A stretch of 40,108 bases of DNA, taken from the IMG/VR virus record IMGVR_UViG_3300025154_000221, positions 1 to 40,108 of that record; one strand, written 5' to 3'. The stretch comes from a virus. Below, piece by piece: positions 7,870-13,903 of the stretch. The first letter of the stretch is position 1. The number at the start of each line of letters is the position of its first letter. The translations under genes and the position numbers were made by a program. Below the pieces are notes generated by a model. The model ran no database searches and had not been told where the DNA came from. It worked only from the letters and a program-made list of their open reading frames with translations.

Positions 7870-7878
7870 TGATATAAT
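7870..7878 (+). promoter_or_regulatory. Extended -10 promoter for the HNH leader
   Basis: TGATATAAT is a perfect extended -10 element (TGnTATAAT), directly after the stop of the preceding gene; no good -35 is present. Predicted start near 7885 gives a leader of about 90 bases. Confidence 0.5.
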
Positions 7879-7897
7879 TAATTTGCTGGATAGGGAT

Positions 7898-7961
7898 GTA
7901 CACCCGACAAGTTAAGTTTCCGAGCTTAATTTCCAGCGGTAATTACTCGGAGTACTATCGG
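7898..7961 (+). other. Structured leader RNA of the HNH gene, two alternative folds
   Basis: Fold 1: TCCGAG (7919-7924) with CTCGGA (7946-7951), extended by TAATT (7927-7931) with AATTA (7941-7945). Fold 2: AAGTTAAG (7909-7916) with CTTAATTT (7925-7932), which uses part of the same bases and so excludes fold 1. GTAC (7898/7952) and CCGA/TCGG (7904/7958) can pair in a crossing manner, the second ending at the ribosome site. Could control translation; no known RNA family recognised. Confidence 0.4.
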
Positions 7962-7974
7962 AGGTATTTTATTT

Positions 7975-8613
7975 ATGCCAGAAATTTTTGTAGATAACAA
8001 TAGAAATAGAAAGCAATTACAGTATGAAGTCAATGAAAATGGATGCTGGATTTGTACTAGTCATTGCAAAGACAAGGATGGATATTATCAATTAAGATAT
8101 AATAATAAAAATAACTTGGCGCATAGGTTTGTTTATGAAAAATATAAAAATAAAATACCAAAAGATATGTGTGTTTGCCATAAATGCGATAATCCTGCAT
8201 GTGTTAACCCAGAACATTTATTTTTAGATACTAGTATTGGAAATACAAGAGATAGAAATTATAAAAAAAGACAAGCAAGAGGGGAAAAAATATCCAATTC
8301 TGTTTTGACTGAAAAGGAAGTAGTAGAAATAAAAAAAAGCTCGTCATCTCTAACAGAACTAAGTAAAAGGTATAAAATTGCCATATCAGCTATAGCTAGT
8401 ATAAAAAATGGAATAACTTGGAAACATATAGATGTAAAAATAGTAAAGCCAAAAACAGTTTCAAATTATCACAAATATACTTATGAGCAAAAAATAGAAA
8501 TTAAAAATAGTAAACTCTCTCAGAGAGTAATATCAAAAAAATATGGCATTAATGCGGGTAATATTTCTAAAATAAAAAATGGAAAATTGTGGAAAAATAT
8601 TCCTTATATTTGA
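7975..8613 (+). CDS. HNH homing-type endonuclease with C-terminal HTH repeats
   Basis: 212 residues. An N-terminal zinc-bearing HNH_3-type core: CWICTSHC, AHRFVYE, then CHKCDNPACVNPEHL around residues 68-81. Two C-terminal repeats of the form ELSKRYKIAISAIASIKNG.TWKHI and VISKKYGINAGNISKIKNG resemble the DNA-reading helix-turn-helix repeats of free-standing HNH endonucleases. Very Lys/Asn-rich and more AT-rich than neighbours, a sign of independent transfer. Preceded by its own promoter and structured leader; ribosome site GGAGG stands 11 bases from ATG. Confidence 0.9.
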   Translation: MPEIFVDNNRNRKQLQYEVNENGCWICTSHCKDKDGYYQLRYNNKNNLAHRFVYEKYKNKIPKDMCVCHKCDNPACVNPEHLFLDTSIGNTRDRNYKKRQARGEKISNSVLTEKEVVEIKKSSSSLTELSKRYKIAISAIASIKNGITWKHIDVKIVKPKTVSNYHKYTYEQKIEIKNSKLSQRVISKKYGINAGNISKIKNGKLWKNIPYI

Positions 8614-8652
8614 GGAATTTACAGGCACAGCAGCAGGCCAGCTAACAAAAAT

Positions 8653-8675
8653 GCGGCGCAGTTGCAACTGGCCGC
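8653..8675. repeat. Long near-perfect palindrome
   Basis: Core CAGTTGCAACTG (8659-8670) is a perfect 12-bp palindrome flanked by GCGGC and GCCGC, with one extra G. A competing stem GGCCAG (8637-8642) / CTGGCC (8667-8672) overlaps it. No U-tract follows. It sits between the HNH gene and the convergent - strand operon. Confidence 0.7.
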
Positions 8676-8733
8676 TTAGTAATATTATTATACCACACAA
8701 AAGCAAAAACCGCCATTTAAACACTGAAGGAAT

Positions 8734-9069
8734 TCATCCGTCATCCCCTACTGTAACGCCCGGCGTGCGGGCTTGTATTTCTAACTGTTTAAATGTTTTA
8801 TACCAAAATACAAACCTATTTTTGTTCCAGTCTCTTTGCTTGTATTCTTTTCTTAAAAGAAAAAACAACTCAAAAGGTTTCAACTTTTTATATTTTTTAT
8901 GGACTAAAACGCAGTAGTCATTATCAAGCCCACCTTTGTAAAAACTACCGTTATAATACTCAAAAGCCCTATTATTTCTGCAAGCATCATAAAAGAAAAA
9001 TTCAAAAGAAATAATATTCTCAAAAAACCATTTTCTTTTAGCTTTTTTAAACCAGCCTTTTAATCTCAT
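8734..9069 (-). CDS. Basic aromatic-rich protein, unknown
   Basis: 111 residues, rich in Lys, Phe and Tyr (YKKLKPFELFFLLRKEYKQR). No hydrophobic membrane helix is clear. Its ATG overlaps the stop of the upstream gene (TAATG). The C-terminus runs through a GC-rich hairpin element, giving the tail ARTPGVTVGDDG, as in the gene at 9245-9484. Last gene of a five-gene - strand operon. No family recognised. Confidence 0.7.
   Translation of the reverse strand: MRLKGWFKKAKRKWFFENIISFEFFFYDACRNNRAFEYYNGSFYKGGLDNDYCVLVHKKYKKLKPFELFFLLRKEYKQRDWNKNRFVFWYKTFKQLEIQARTPGVTVGDDG
8758..8772. repeat. GC-rich hairpin element (ARTPG type)
   Basis: GCCCG-gcgtg-CGGGC, inside the 3' end of the gene at 8734-9069. 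Same stem as the element at 9272-9286. Confidence 0.7.
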
Positions 9070-9248
9070 TATTCCCTCCTGTCCCCCGGCGGGGGTGCTA
9101 ATAACTCTACGCTTAATCCTTCATAACAAGCGCCCTTAAAAGAGCACTCCGAAAGACTTTCTAATTTGCTTTTCAAGCTATCAAAAACCTGTTCTTTATT
9201 GCCATCTGTCCTGACTGTATAAGCTATATTTAATGTAATGACGTTCAT
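9069..9248 (-). CDS. 59-residue protein of the AbrB operon
   Basis: Starts at ATG 9248-9246 inside the previous stop (ATGA) and ends in TAATG with the next gene. The start MNVITLNIAYTVRTDG is beta-like, followed by a helix (EQVFDSLKSKLESLSEC) and two further Cys. The C-terminus APPPGDRRE is encoded by a GC-rich hairpin element. Tight coupling on both sides supports it as real. Function unknown. Confidence 0.65.
   Translation of the reverse strand: MNVITLNIAYTVRTDGNKEQVFDSLKSKLESLSECSFKGACYEGLSVELLAPPPGDRRE
9083..9095. repeat. GC-rich hairpin element
   Basis: CCCCC-GGC-GGGGG in the 3' end of the - strand gene 9069-9248, in otherwise AT-rich sequence. Confidence 0.6.
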
Positions 9249-9484
9249 TCTCCCTCCTTCACCTTATTATCGCCCGGTGTGCGGGCTAATACCAGTTTTA
9301 TGTTTTTTGAATTATAGCTAATATCCACATACCCATATTTTTCAACAGCTTCTGGTATATTTTCTAATGTATTTAAGCGTTCATTAGCAAGCTCTTGGTA
9401 ATATTTGAGTTCTGCTTCTAGTAGCTTGATTCTTTTATATATATCCTCGTTTTTGTAATCTATATTAACATTTGTGTATACCAT
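9245..9484 (-). CDS. Coiled-coil protein of the AbrB operon
   Basis: 79 residues; start supported by GGAGGAACGGGAAT. The N-terminal half is helical with heptads (IYKRIKLLEAELKYYQELAN), the C-terminal half is beta-like (YGYVDISYNSKNIKLVLA) and ends ARTPGDNKVKEGE, where ARTPG comes from a GC-rich hairpin. Overlaps the next gene by 4 bp. No family recognised. Confidence 0.65.
   Translation of the reverse strand: MVYTNVNIDYKNEDIYKRIKLLEAELKYYQELANERLNTLENIPEAVEKYGYVDISYNSKNIKLVLARTPGDNKVKEGE
9272..9286. repeat. GC-rich hairpin element (ARTPG type)
   Basis: GCCCG-gtgtg-CGGGC; stem identical to that at 8758-8772. Both encode ARTPG near the C-terminus of unrelated proteins. Confidence 0.7.
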
Positions 9485-9538
9485 TATTCCCGTTCCTCCT
9501 TAACCTTCTTTACAAACGCCAGCACCCTCCGGAACTGC

Positions 9539-9808
9539 TCATTTAATATTTAAAATAGGGATTTCCTTTATTATGGATGATTTTTCACTCGTTATGGTAA
9601 GCCCTACTTTTATCCTTGTAAAAGGCACACTAAGTTCTTCCCTTGTTAACAAAAAATCTTTCTTTTCCGTAATAGCTTTTCTTATTAATTCAAAACATTT
9701 CCTTCTGTTGTTTGTAGTTATCAATGAAGCGTACCTAACGCATGTATACGAGAACAGCCCTTGGGGGCTTGTGAACTCTCCAAAATGTGTTATCGCTGCA
9801 CAATACAT
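9539..9808 (-). CDS. Unknown protein of the AbrB operon
   Basis: 89 residues, starting MYCAAITHFGEFTSPQGLFS and rich in beta-prone and charged residues (RIKVGLTITSEKSSIIKEI). ATG overlaps the AbrB stop (TAATG). A 54-bp gap follows that holds a short frame ending KKVKEERE*, perhaps a decayed gene. No family recognised. Confidence 0.65.
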   Translation of the reverse strand: MYCAAITHFGEFTSPQGLFSYTCVRYASLITTNNRRKCFELIRKAITEKKDFLLTREELSVPFTRIKVGLTITSEKSSIIKEIPILNIK

Positions 9809-9960
9809 TATTTCACTTTCTCCAAAATTATTTTATTATCCTGCACAGTTAATTTGAGGTAGTCGCCAGCCCGGATGCCGAGCTTTTGCCTAACCTTGTA
9901 GGGGATATAAACGCCTTGGCTATTTCCCCGCTGCGTAACCTTGACTAATTGGTATTCCAT
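9808..9960 (-). CDS. AbrB/SpoVT-like DNA-binding regulator (MazE-fold)
   Basis: 50 residues, nearly the size of a single swapped-hairpin AbrB domain. The pattern VKVTQRGNSQGVYIP followed by VRQKLGIRAGDYLKLTVQD is the family signature (known: G-[NR]-S-x-[GA]-V-x-[IL]-P). Acts as a dimer binding operator DNA; also seen in antitoxins. First gene of the - strand operon. Its ATG sits only a few bases after the predicted transcription start, with no Shine-Dalgarno site, so the mRNA looks leaderless. No toxin of a known family follows. Confidence 0.8.
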   Translation of the reverse strand: MEYQLVKVTQRGNSQGVYIPYKVRQKLGIRAGDYLKLTVQDNKIILEKVK

Positions 9961-9970
9961 ATTATATAAT
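9941..9970 (+). promoter_or_regulatory. Promoter for the + strand genes at 10029
   Basis: TTGACT (9941-9946), 18-bp spacer, TATAAT (9965-9970). Its -35 lies inside the AbrB gene and its -10 touches the -10 of the opposing promoter. Confidence 0.6.
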
Positions 9971-9997
9971 TATACTATTGTGAATACAAATTGTCAA
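9969..9997 (-). promoter_or_regulatory. Consensus sigma70 promoter of the AbrB operon
   Basis: On the - strand TTGACA (9997-9992), 17-bp spacer, TATAAT (9974-9969): both hexamers are perfect. Predicted start about 9962, i.e. 0-3 bases before the AbrB ATG. TTGTGAATACAA in the spacer is a possible operator. Confidence 0.85.
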
Positions 9998-10028
9998 AGA
10001 ATTAAATTAACAGCCAGCGGAGGGAAAT

Positions 10029-10331
10029 ATGAGCGAAATAGTCATCAGGATAGACACAGATAAATGCACAAAGCAATGCTTAGAGTGCGTTATTCAGAGT
10101 GAATGCAAAGACAAACAAGAATTTTATCGCAAATTAGACATCAACGCCTTGAGTGGAATGTCAAGGGCGGGTATTGAACTGAGTATGGTTATAATGCATG
10201 AAGATTGCTGTAATTTGCAAAATGCCCTGATTTCTTCAATATCCTTTTTAAAACAATATTGGACAAGCGAGGAAAAAAAGGAAATGCAAAAACATTTAGA
10301 GAAGCTAAAAATGCAAAAATTATTAGATTAA
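10029..10331 (+). CDS. Cys-rich helical protein
   Basis: 100 residues behind CGGAGGGAAAT. The N-terminal part has CTKQCLECVIQSEC (four Cys in 14 residues), then a mostly helical body with a further CC pair and a basic C-terminal helix (EEKKEMQKHLEKLKMQKLL). Likely metal-binding small regulator or structural protein. First gene of the + strand run opposite the AbrB operon. No family recognised. Confidence 0.7.
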   Translation: MSEIVIRIDTDKCTKQCLECVIQSECKDKQEFYRKLDINALSGMSRAGIELSMVIMHEDCCNLQNALISSISFLKQYWTSEEKKEMQKHLEKLKMQKLLD

Positions 10332-10360
10332 CCAGCGGAAGGCAAGCAGGAGCCCACCCC

Positions 10361-10516
10361 ATGCGACCCCTAAACGCAAACGAAGCAAAAGTATCATATA
10401 AATACTGTTGGTGCCAGCAGGACAAATCACCCTACGGCAAACGCCAGCTCGTGCGCTACCGCCGCCGGGGGTTCAGGCAGGAGATATTGAAGGAACTGCG
10501 GGAGGGCGGGAAATAA
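10361..10516 (+). CDS. Basic 51-residue protein
   Basis: Starts at ATG 10361 behind GCAGGAGC. Arg/Lys-rich (GKRQLVRYRRRGFRQEILKE) with CWC near residue 17, suggesting nucleic-acid binding. More GC-rich than its neighbours. Stop overlaps the next ATG (TAATG). No family recognised. Confidence 0.55.
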   Translation: MRPLNANEAKVSYKYCWCQQDKSPYGKRQLVRYRRRGFRQEILKELREGGK

Positions 10517-10821
10517 TGGAAATAGTTTTATCTGTATTTATAGTCTGGCTTTTGATTGGCAATTTTTACTGGTATAATCATGCACAAAGAAGAAGTAATA
10601 CAATTGACCAGCTAACAAGGGAAAACAGGGCGCTTATCAGCTTAAATAATACATATAGGAGGTCGCTGTCTTTAATACAGCCTGTTAATAACACAGAATA
10701 CAACAAGAATTGGCGGGAAAAAATAATGAATTTATCTTTAATTAATGAAGGCAGCGCCAAAAGCTTAGGAAAAGATATTGAGGACTTTATACAGCACCCC
10801 GCCCCGAACTCTCCAAAATGA
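10516..10821 (+). CDS. Membrane-anchored coiled-coil protein
   Basis: 101 residues from ATG 10516, coupled to the previous stop (TAATG). A membrane helix occupies residues 2-17 (EIVLSVFIVWLLIGNF), then a helix with Leu/Ile heptads (TIDQLTRENRALISLNN) and a polar tail. Topology resembles spanins or other small inner-membrane phage proteins, but its early-region position argues against lysis. Function unknown. Confidence 0.65.
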   Translation: MEIVLSVFIVWLLIGNFYWYNHAQRRSNTIDQLTRENRALISLNNTYRRSLSLIQPVNNTEYNKNWREKIMNLSLINEGSAKSLGKDIEDFIQHPAPNSPK

Positions 10822-10863
10822 GCCAGCAAAACGCCTGAGATTTAATAAAAAGAAAGGAATGCT

Positions 10864-11655
10864 ATGAACGGTGATTTTTTAATACATGATAGGATTTTTG
10901 ATAGTGAAGATAGTTTGCTTGAGGCAAGCAGAATTATACAAAGCTTAAACTGGAACCCTGAAATTATAAGGGGACACTATTTTGAGCCAAAAAATGAAAG
11001 ACTTACAAAACAGCTTATAGGTAGAAAAAATATAAGAGGACTCGTTCCTTTAAACTGGGCAAGGCATTCAGGCTTAATTGGAATGGGCGCAAATCCTTTA
11101 GATTTTTATGTTACACATTATATGAAGTATTTCCCTGAATATTATTTAAACCAAGATTGTTTATTTATGCCTTTTTGGGCGCTAAAGATAGACTTGTTTA
11201 AAAACCAGATATTTAAACACCTTTATTATTCAGATAAGTTATTTATCAAACCTGATAATGGATTTAAGACGTTTACAGGGTTTTCAGTAAGTAAAAAAGA
11301 ATGGGATAAAGAAATATCATTCTTAAGTCCTGCTAATGAAGATTGTTTGGTTTTGGTGTCCTCTCATAAAGAAATACTTCATGAGTGGCGCTTCTGGGTG
11401 TTTGATAACGAGGTTGTAACTTATAGCTCATACTCTTGGGAAGAACAGGAAGAAAAGGAACCGGAAGATTACATAATTAACCATGCAAAAATGATTGCAA
11501 CACAAGTTAAGCATTTAAAAGATTTTACCCTTGATTTATGCTTAATAAAGGGAAATTATTATCCCAAAGTAGTAGAAATTAACTGTATAACTACCAGCGG
11601 CACCTATAAGTGCGATTTAAGCAAACTTATTGCCGCAATAATAAACAAGAATTAA
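10864..11655 (+). CDS. ATP-grasp ligase, R2K-clade type
   Basis: 263 residues. Shows the phage-associated ATP-grasp R2K pattern (PF14243-like): FIKPDNGFKTFTGF around 127-140 for nucleotide binding, EWRFWVF near 173, and VVEINCITTSGTY near 236-248 with the metal-binding Glu/Asn. ATP-grasp enzymes join a carboxylate to an amine via an acyl phosphate; R2K members have been proposed to modify proteins or peptides in phage-host conflict (established as prediction only). Stands alone between small genes and the convergent cassette, overlapping the 49-residue gene by 4 bp. Substrate unknown. Confidence 0.75.
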   Translation: MNGDFLIHDRIFDSEDSLLEASRIIQSLNWNPEIIRGHYFEPKNERLTKQLIGRKNIRGLVPLNWARHSGLIGMGANPLDFYVTHYMKYFPEYYLNQDCLFMPFWALKIDLFKNQIFKHLYYSDKLFIKPDNGFKTFTGFSVSKKEWDKEISFLSPANEDCLVLVSSHKEILHEWRFWVFDNEVVTYSSYSWEEQEEKEPEDYIINHAKMIATQVKHLKDFTLDLCLIKGNYYPKVVEINCITTSGTYKCDLSKLIAAIINKN

Positions 11656-11801
11656 AAATCCTCCACCGCCCGCTTATAATTATACAAATCCTCTAAAATA
11701 GGCTCGATCGCCAGCGGCGCAAACAGCCTGATAAACCAGCGTTCCTGCAGGGCTTCCAGCTGGAGTATGGCTTCGTCAATTAAATTTAAATCTTTAAGCA
11801 T
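11652..11801 (-). CDS. 49-residue helical protein after the pyruvyl transferase
   Basis: Starts at ATG 11801-11799 with GGTGA upstream. Predicted helices MLKDLNLIDEAILQLEALQE and EPILEDLYNYKRAVEDF. Last gene of a three-gene - strand cassette, 17 bp after the pyruvyl transferase. No family recognised. Confidence 0.6.
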   Translation of the reverse strand: MLKDLNLIDEAILQLEALQERWFIRLFAPLAIEPILEDLYNYKRAVEDF

Positions 11802-11818
11802 AAGTCACCACACATTAT

Positions 11819-12571
11819 TTATCCTTTTGTAGAATCGTTGTGAAAACAAACATTTTGAAAATGATCTTTTATGCTAGTGTCAAATATTGCACGGTTCTTA
11901 AAATAAGCATTAGGGTATAAGTGCAGCTCTTTCCCTAGCAGGCAGGCCGCTATTCCTACATGTAATCTATCTGTATAAATTATTTCATATTCTGATATGA
12001 CTTTAAAAAAGGGAGCTATGTCAGAGAAGTGAGTGCCCTCTGCGCTGATGTCTCTATTGTTTTCAGGGAGTGTTTTATTTAATCGCTCTGCGTCTTGCCG
12101 GAAAAAATAACCAGATCCTTGCCCTTGCCCCATGGCAACTTTGCCCAAATAAAATGCCATGTCGTGACAAAATTCTGTATTTTGCATATACTGCTTACTT
12201 TCGAAATTATCACGCCTGAAAGGGAGAGTTTTGTCTTTAAAATCTAGTGTTTTATCAAAAGTAGCGGGCAGGATAATGACATTAAATCTTGACTCTAGTT
12301 TTTTAACATTACTATATGCGCCGGAGTAATACTTGCAGAAAGCCCCCGAGCCTTGATAAATCACAGTGCCACCAGTAATTAAAGGCAAAACCCAATCTTT
12401 TTTATTAGCTGTTAATTCTTTTATTTTTATATTTTTTTCATTAAAAAATTTTAACGTACCTGCCCTGATAAGCGCATCGCCCCAATTGCCGTGAAATGCA
12501 TAAAAATAAACCGGTTTATCTTTGGAGATTTCTTTTATTCTGTCCCCTAGCTTATTAAAAGCGGACTTCAT
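11819..12571 (-). CDS. Polysaccharide pyruvyl transferase family protein
   Basis: 250 residues. N-terminal HGNWGDALIRAGTLKFF and later YTDRLHVGIAACLLGKELHL with NAYFKNRAIFDTSI are signatures of the PF04230 family, which transfers pyruvate from PEP to sugars of surface polysaccharides (CsaB/WcaK-like GT-B fold). Somewhat shorter than typical members (about 300-380). Its ATG overlaps the stop of a zinc-ribbon gene (TAATG). Cassette opposes the early genes, so expression in the lysogen and alteration of host surface are plausible. Donor and acceptor are not visible from sequence. Confidence 0.85.
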   Translation of the reverse strand: MKSAFNKLGDRIKEISKDKPVYFYAFHGNWGDALIRAGTLKFFNEKNIKIKELTANKKDWVLPLITGGTVIYQGSGAFCKYYSGAYSNVKKLESRFNVIILPATFDKTLDFKDKTLPFRRDNFESKQYMQNTEFCHDMAFYLGKVAMGQGQGSGYFFRQDAERLNKTLPENNRDISAEGTHFSDIAPFFKVISEYEIIYTDRLHVGIAACLLGKELHLYPNAYFKNRAIFDTSIKDHFQNVCFHNDSTKG

Positions 12572-12717
12572 TATTGTTTTTCTTCACATCTAGGGCAATA
12601 GGTTATTGCTTCTTTTGTAAAATGCTCATAACCGCATTTTTCACACCGAGGTGGATAATCACCAAAGCCCTCAGGGGAAACAAATAAACTTGTCAAAAAA
12701 GAGAATAATTTTTTCAT
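12571..12717 (-). CDS. 48-residue zinc-ribbon protein
   Basis: Two knuckles, CEKCG at 25-29 and CPRCE at 41-45, spaced as in a rubredoxin-like zinc ribbon, behind a hydrophobic N-terminus (KKLFSFLTSLFVS). GAGG precedes the start. Directly coupled to the pyruvyl transferase. Could anchor or regulate its partner; function unknown. Confidence 0.65.
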   Translation of the reverse strand: MKKLFSFLTSLFVSPEGFGDYPPRCEKCGYEHFTKEAITYCPRCEEKQ

Positions 12718-12763
12718 AAAAACCTCAAATTAATAAAAACCATTTTTGCAAAAATAATAACTT

Positions 12764-12791
12764 TTGTAAATACCTATTGTGTAAGTACAAT
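12764..12791 (+). promoter_or_regulatory. Promoter with possible operator
   Basis: TTGTAA (12764-12769), 16-bp spacer, TACAAT (12786-12791). The inverted repeat ATTGTGTAAGTACAAT (12776-12791) covers spacer and -10. Drives the gene at 12843. Confidence 0.5.
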
Positions 12792-12842
12792 GTGTATAGT
12801 AAAGTTAAACCCTGCTTTATATGTTATACAGGAGTGTTTGGA

Positions 12843-12956
12843 ATGGTGACTGCTGGCGGTGTTTGTCGTATTTGTGTTGAAAAAAAATTAAAAGAAAAAG
12901 AATTATTAATGTTGAAAAAAATGATCAAAATTATGAAAAAGTATCTAATCGGTTAA
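12843..12956 (+). CDS. 37-residue CxxC peptide
   Basis: Starts at ATG 12843 behind CAGGAG. Sequence begins MVTAGGVCRICVEKKLKEKE with one C-x2-C pair followed by a highly basic Met/Lys-rich helix. It converges on the repressor gene, overlapping it by 12 bp. A small regulatory peptide or DNA-binding protein is possible; not recognised. Confidence 0.5.
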   Translation: MVTAGGVCRICVEKKLKEKELLMLKKMIKIMKKYLIG

Positions 12957-13364
12957 TTTAATAAACTTTTCCCTTGCTTTTTTATCTCCATTTATTGCTT
13001 TAGCGGCATAGCTCATTAGATCAGTTTCTCTGATCAGGGCAACAATTATTTCCCCTATAATTCCAGGGTTTTTATTCATAAGTTCAGCCAGCTCGGTTAT
13101 TTCCTGCTGGATTTCGGTATCGGTGGGAATGCCTAAAAACATTTCGCCTTGACCAGTAAGTAGGTAGTTAGGATTTACATTATATGTAATCTGTAATTTA
13201 CTTATTGTTTCTTTGGTTAAATTTGTGGGTTCGTTTAATTTTTCAAGTTTATCTATGTATTGCCTACTTATGCCAGTTTTTTCAGCAAGTTCAACCTTGC
13301 TTAAATTGTGGTCTTTTCTAATTGTTTCAAAAAGTTTTTTGTATGGCATAACTAAATGTTTCAT
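12945..13364 (-). CDS. XRE-family HTH repressor
   Basis: 139 residues. HTH at about 11-65: LFETIRKDHNLSKVELAEKTGISRQYIDKLEK..., followed by INPNYLL-like text (YNVNPNYLLTGQGEMF), a classic phage CI/Xre feature. The C-terminal half is acidic-helical and probably dimerises; no LexA-type peptidase motif is seen, so induction would not be by RecA-driven self-cleavage. It faces the RHH gene at 13473 across a promoter region and is the best candidate for a maintenance repressor. Confidence 0.85.
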   Translation of the reverse strand: MKHLVMPYKKLFETIRKDHNLSKVELAEKTGISRQYIDKLEKLNEPTNLTKETISKLQITYNVNPNYLLTGQGEMFLGIPTDTEIQQEITELAELMNKNPGIIGEIIVALIRETDLMSYAAKAINGDKKAREKFIKLTD

Positions 13365-13380
13365 ATCTTTAAAAATAAAA

Positions 13381-13433
13381 ATGTAATTTGCGTGTAAAAT
13401 AGTATTGACATTATGTAATTTGTAGTTTACTAT
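13381..13433 (+). promoter_or_regulatory. Early promoter and candidate operators of the switch region
   Basis: TTGACA (13405-13410), 17-bp spacer, TACTAT (13428-13433) towards the RHH gene. The direct repeat ATGTAATTTG lies at 13381-13390 and 13413-13422, the second inside the spacer, a good place for repressor binding. Confidence 0.65.
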
Positions 13434-13472
13434 AGTATCAAGTTAAACACAGTATAACAAAAAGGTTAAAAA

Positions 13473-13607
13473 ATGAAATCAGCTTTTTCAATCAGGGTAG
13501 ACAAAAAATTAGTTGAAAAAATCGACCGGCTAGCTAAGAAAGAAAATCGTAGCCGTAACAATTATATTGAATACCTATTAGAAAAAAGTGTTTCAAAATC
13601 CGCCTAA
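13473..13607 (+). CDS. Ribbon-helix-helix (CopG/Arc-like) regulator
   Basis: 44 residues: strand AFSIRVDK, helix KLVEKIDRLAKKENRSR, then NNYIEYLLEKSV. This is the Arc/CopG fold, a dimeric DNA binder inserting a beta ribbon in the major groove. First gene to the right of the switch promoter, opposite the XRE repressor, so it takes the Cro-like place. Followed by a terminator at 13721. Length is close to the minimum for the fold. Confidence 0.8.
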   Translation: MKSAFSIRVDKKLVEKIDRLAKKENRSRNNYIEYLLEKSVSKSA

Positions 13608-13720
13608 TATCCACAAGATATAACAAAGAAATTCCTAAGTCAAATACAAGAACACCCGCAGCGTTGTCGGGGCGATCAACAGCGCACAATATCATACTAA
13701 GACCCAAACACTCTTTACTC

Positions 13721-13769
13721 CGGGGCTAGCACGCTCACATAACACGATCACAGTTAGCCCCGCTTTTAT
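13721..13769 (+). terminator. Terminator or attenuator after the RHH gene
   Basis: CGGGGCTA (13721-13728) pairs with TAGCCCCG (13755-13762), followed by CTTTTATT. The loop is long (26 bases). It could limit early transcription until antitermination. Confidence 0.65.
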
Positions 13770-13787
13770 TACAAAAAGGAGAACCCA

Positions 13788-13901
13788 ATGAGAATAACAA
13801 TTATTTTGATCTTACTGGTTATGATAGCAACTGGGTATAACCCGCCACAGCAAACAAGCATTAACGATTACCAGGTATTAGTAGAAATGAAGGGGTTATA
13901 A
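13788..13901 (+). CDS. 37-residue membrane or exported peptide
   Basis: Starts at ATG 13788 behind AAAGGAGAACCCA. Residues 2-15 are hydrophobic (RITIILILLVMIATG), the remainder polar (NPPQQTSINDYQVLVEMKG). Either a single-pass membrane peptide or a signal peptide with a very short mature part. Three bases before the next gene. Function unknown. Confidence 0.55.
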   Translation: MRITIILILLVMIATGYNPPQQTSINDYQVLVEMKGL

Positions 13902-13903
13902 AA

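Noticed and set aside
7870-8733. Group I intron carrying the HNH gene
   Set aside because: No P/Q/R/S core elements are visible, the upstream gene ends normally before the leader, and no second exon follows.
8579-9014. Two + strand open frames through the AbrB operon
   Set aside because: They are antisense to coupled - strand genes with good ribosome sites and have low-complexity, Phe/Lys-rich translations.
9808-9960. AbrB gene as antitoxin of a toxin-antitoxin pair
   Set aside because: The downstream genes do not show PemK/MazF, PIN or other toxin motifs.
9772-10820. Shared 15-mer GAACTCTCCAAAATG at 9772 and 10806
   Set aside because: One 15-base match is expected by chance in a window of this size and the contexts are unrelated.
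7284-12791. TTGT...ACAA motifs at 7284, 9978 and 12776 as one shared operator
   Set aside because: Half-sites agree but spacing is 0, 4 and 6 bases, so one protein binding all three is unlikely.
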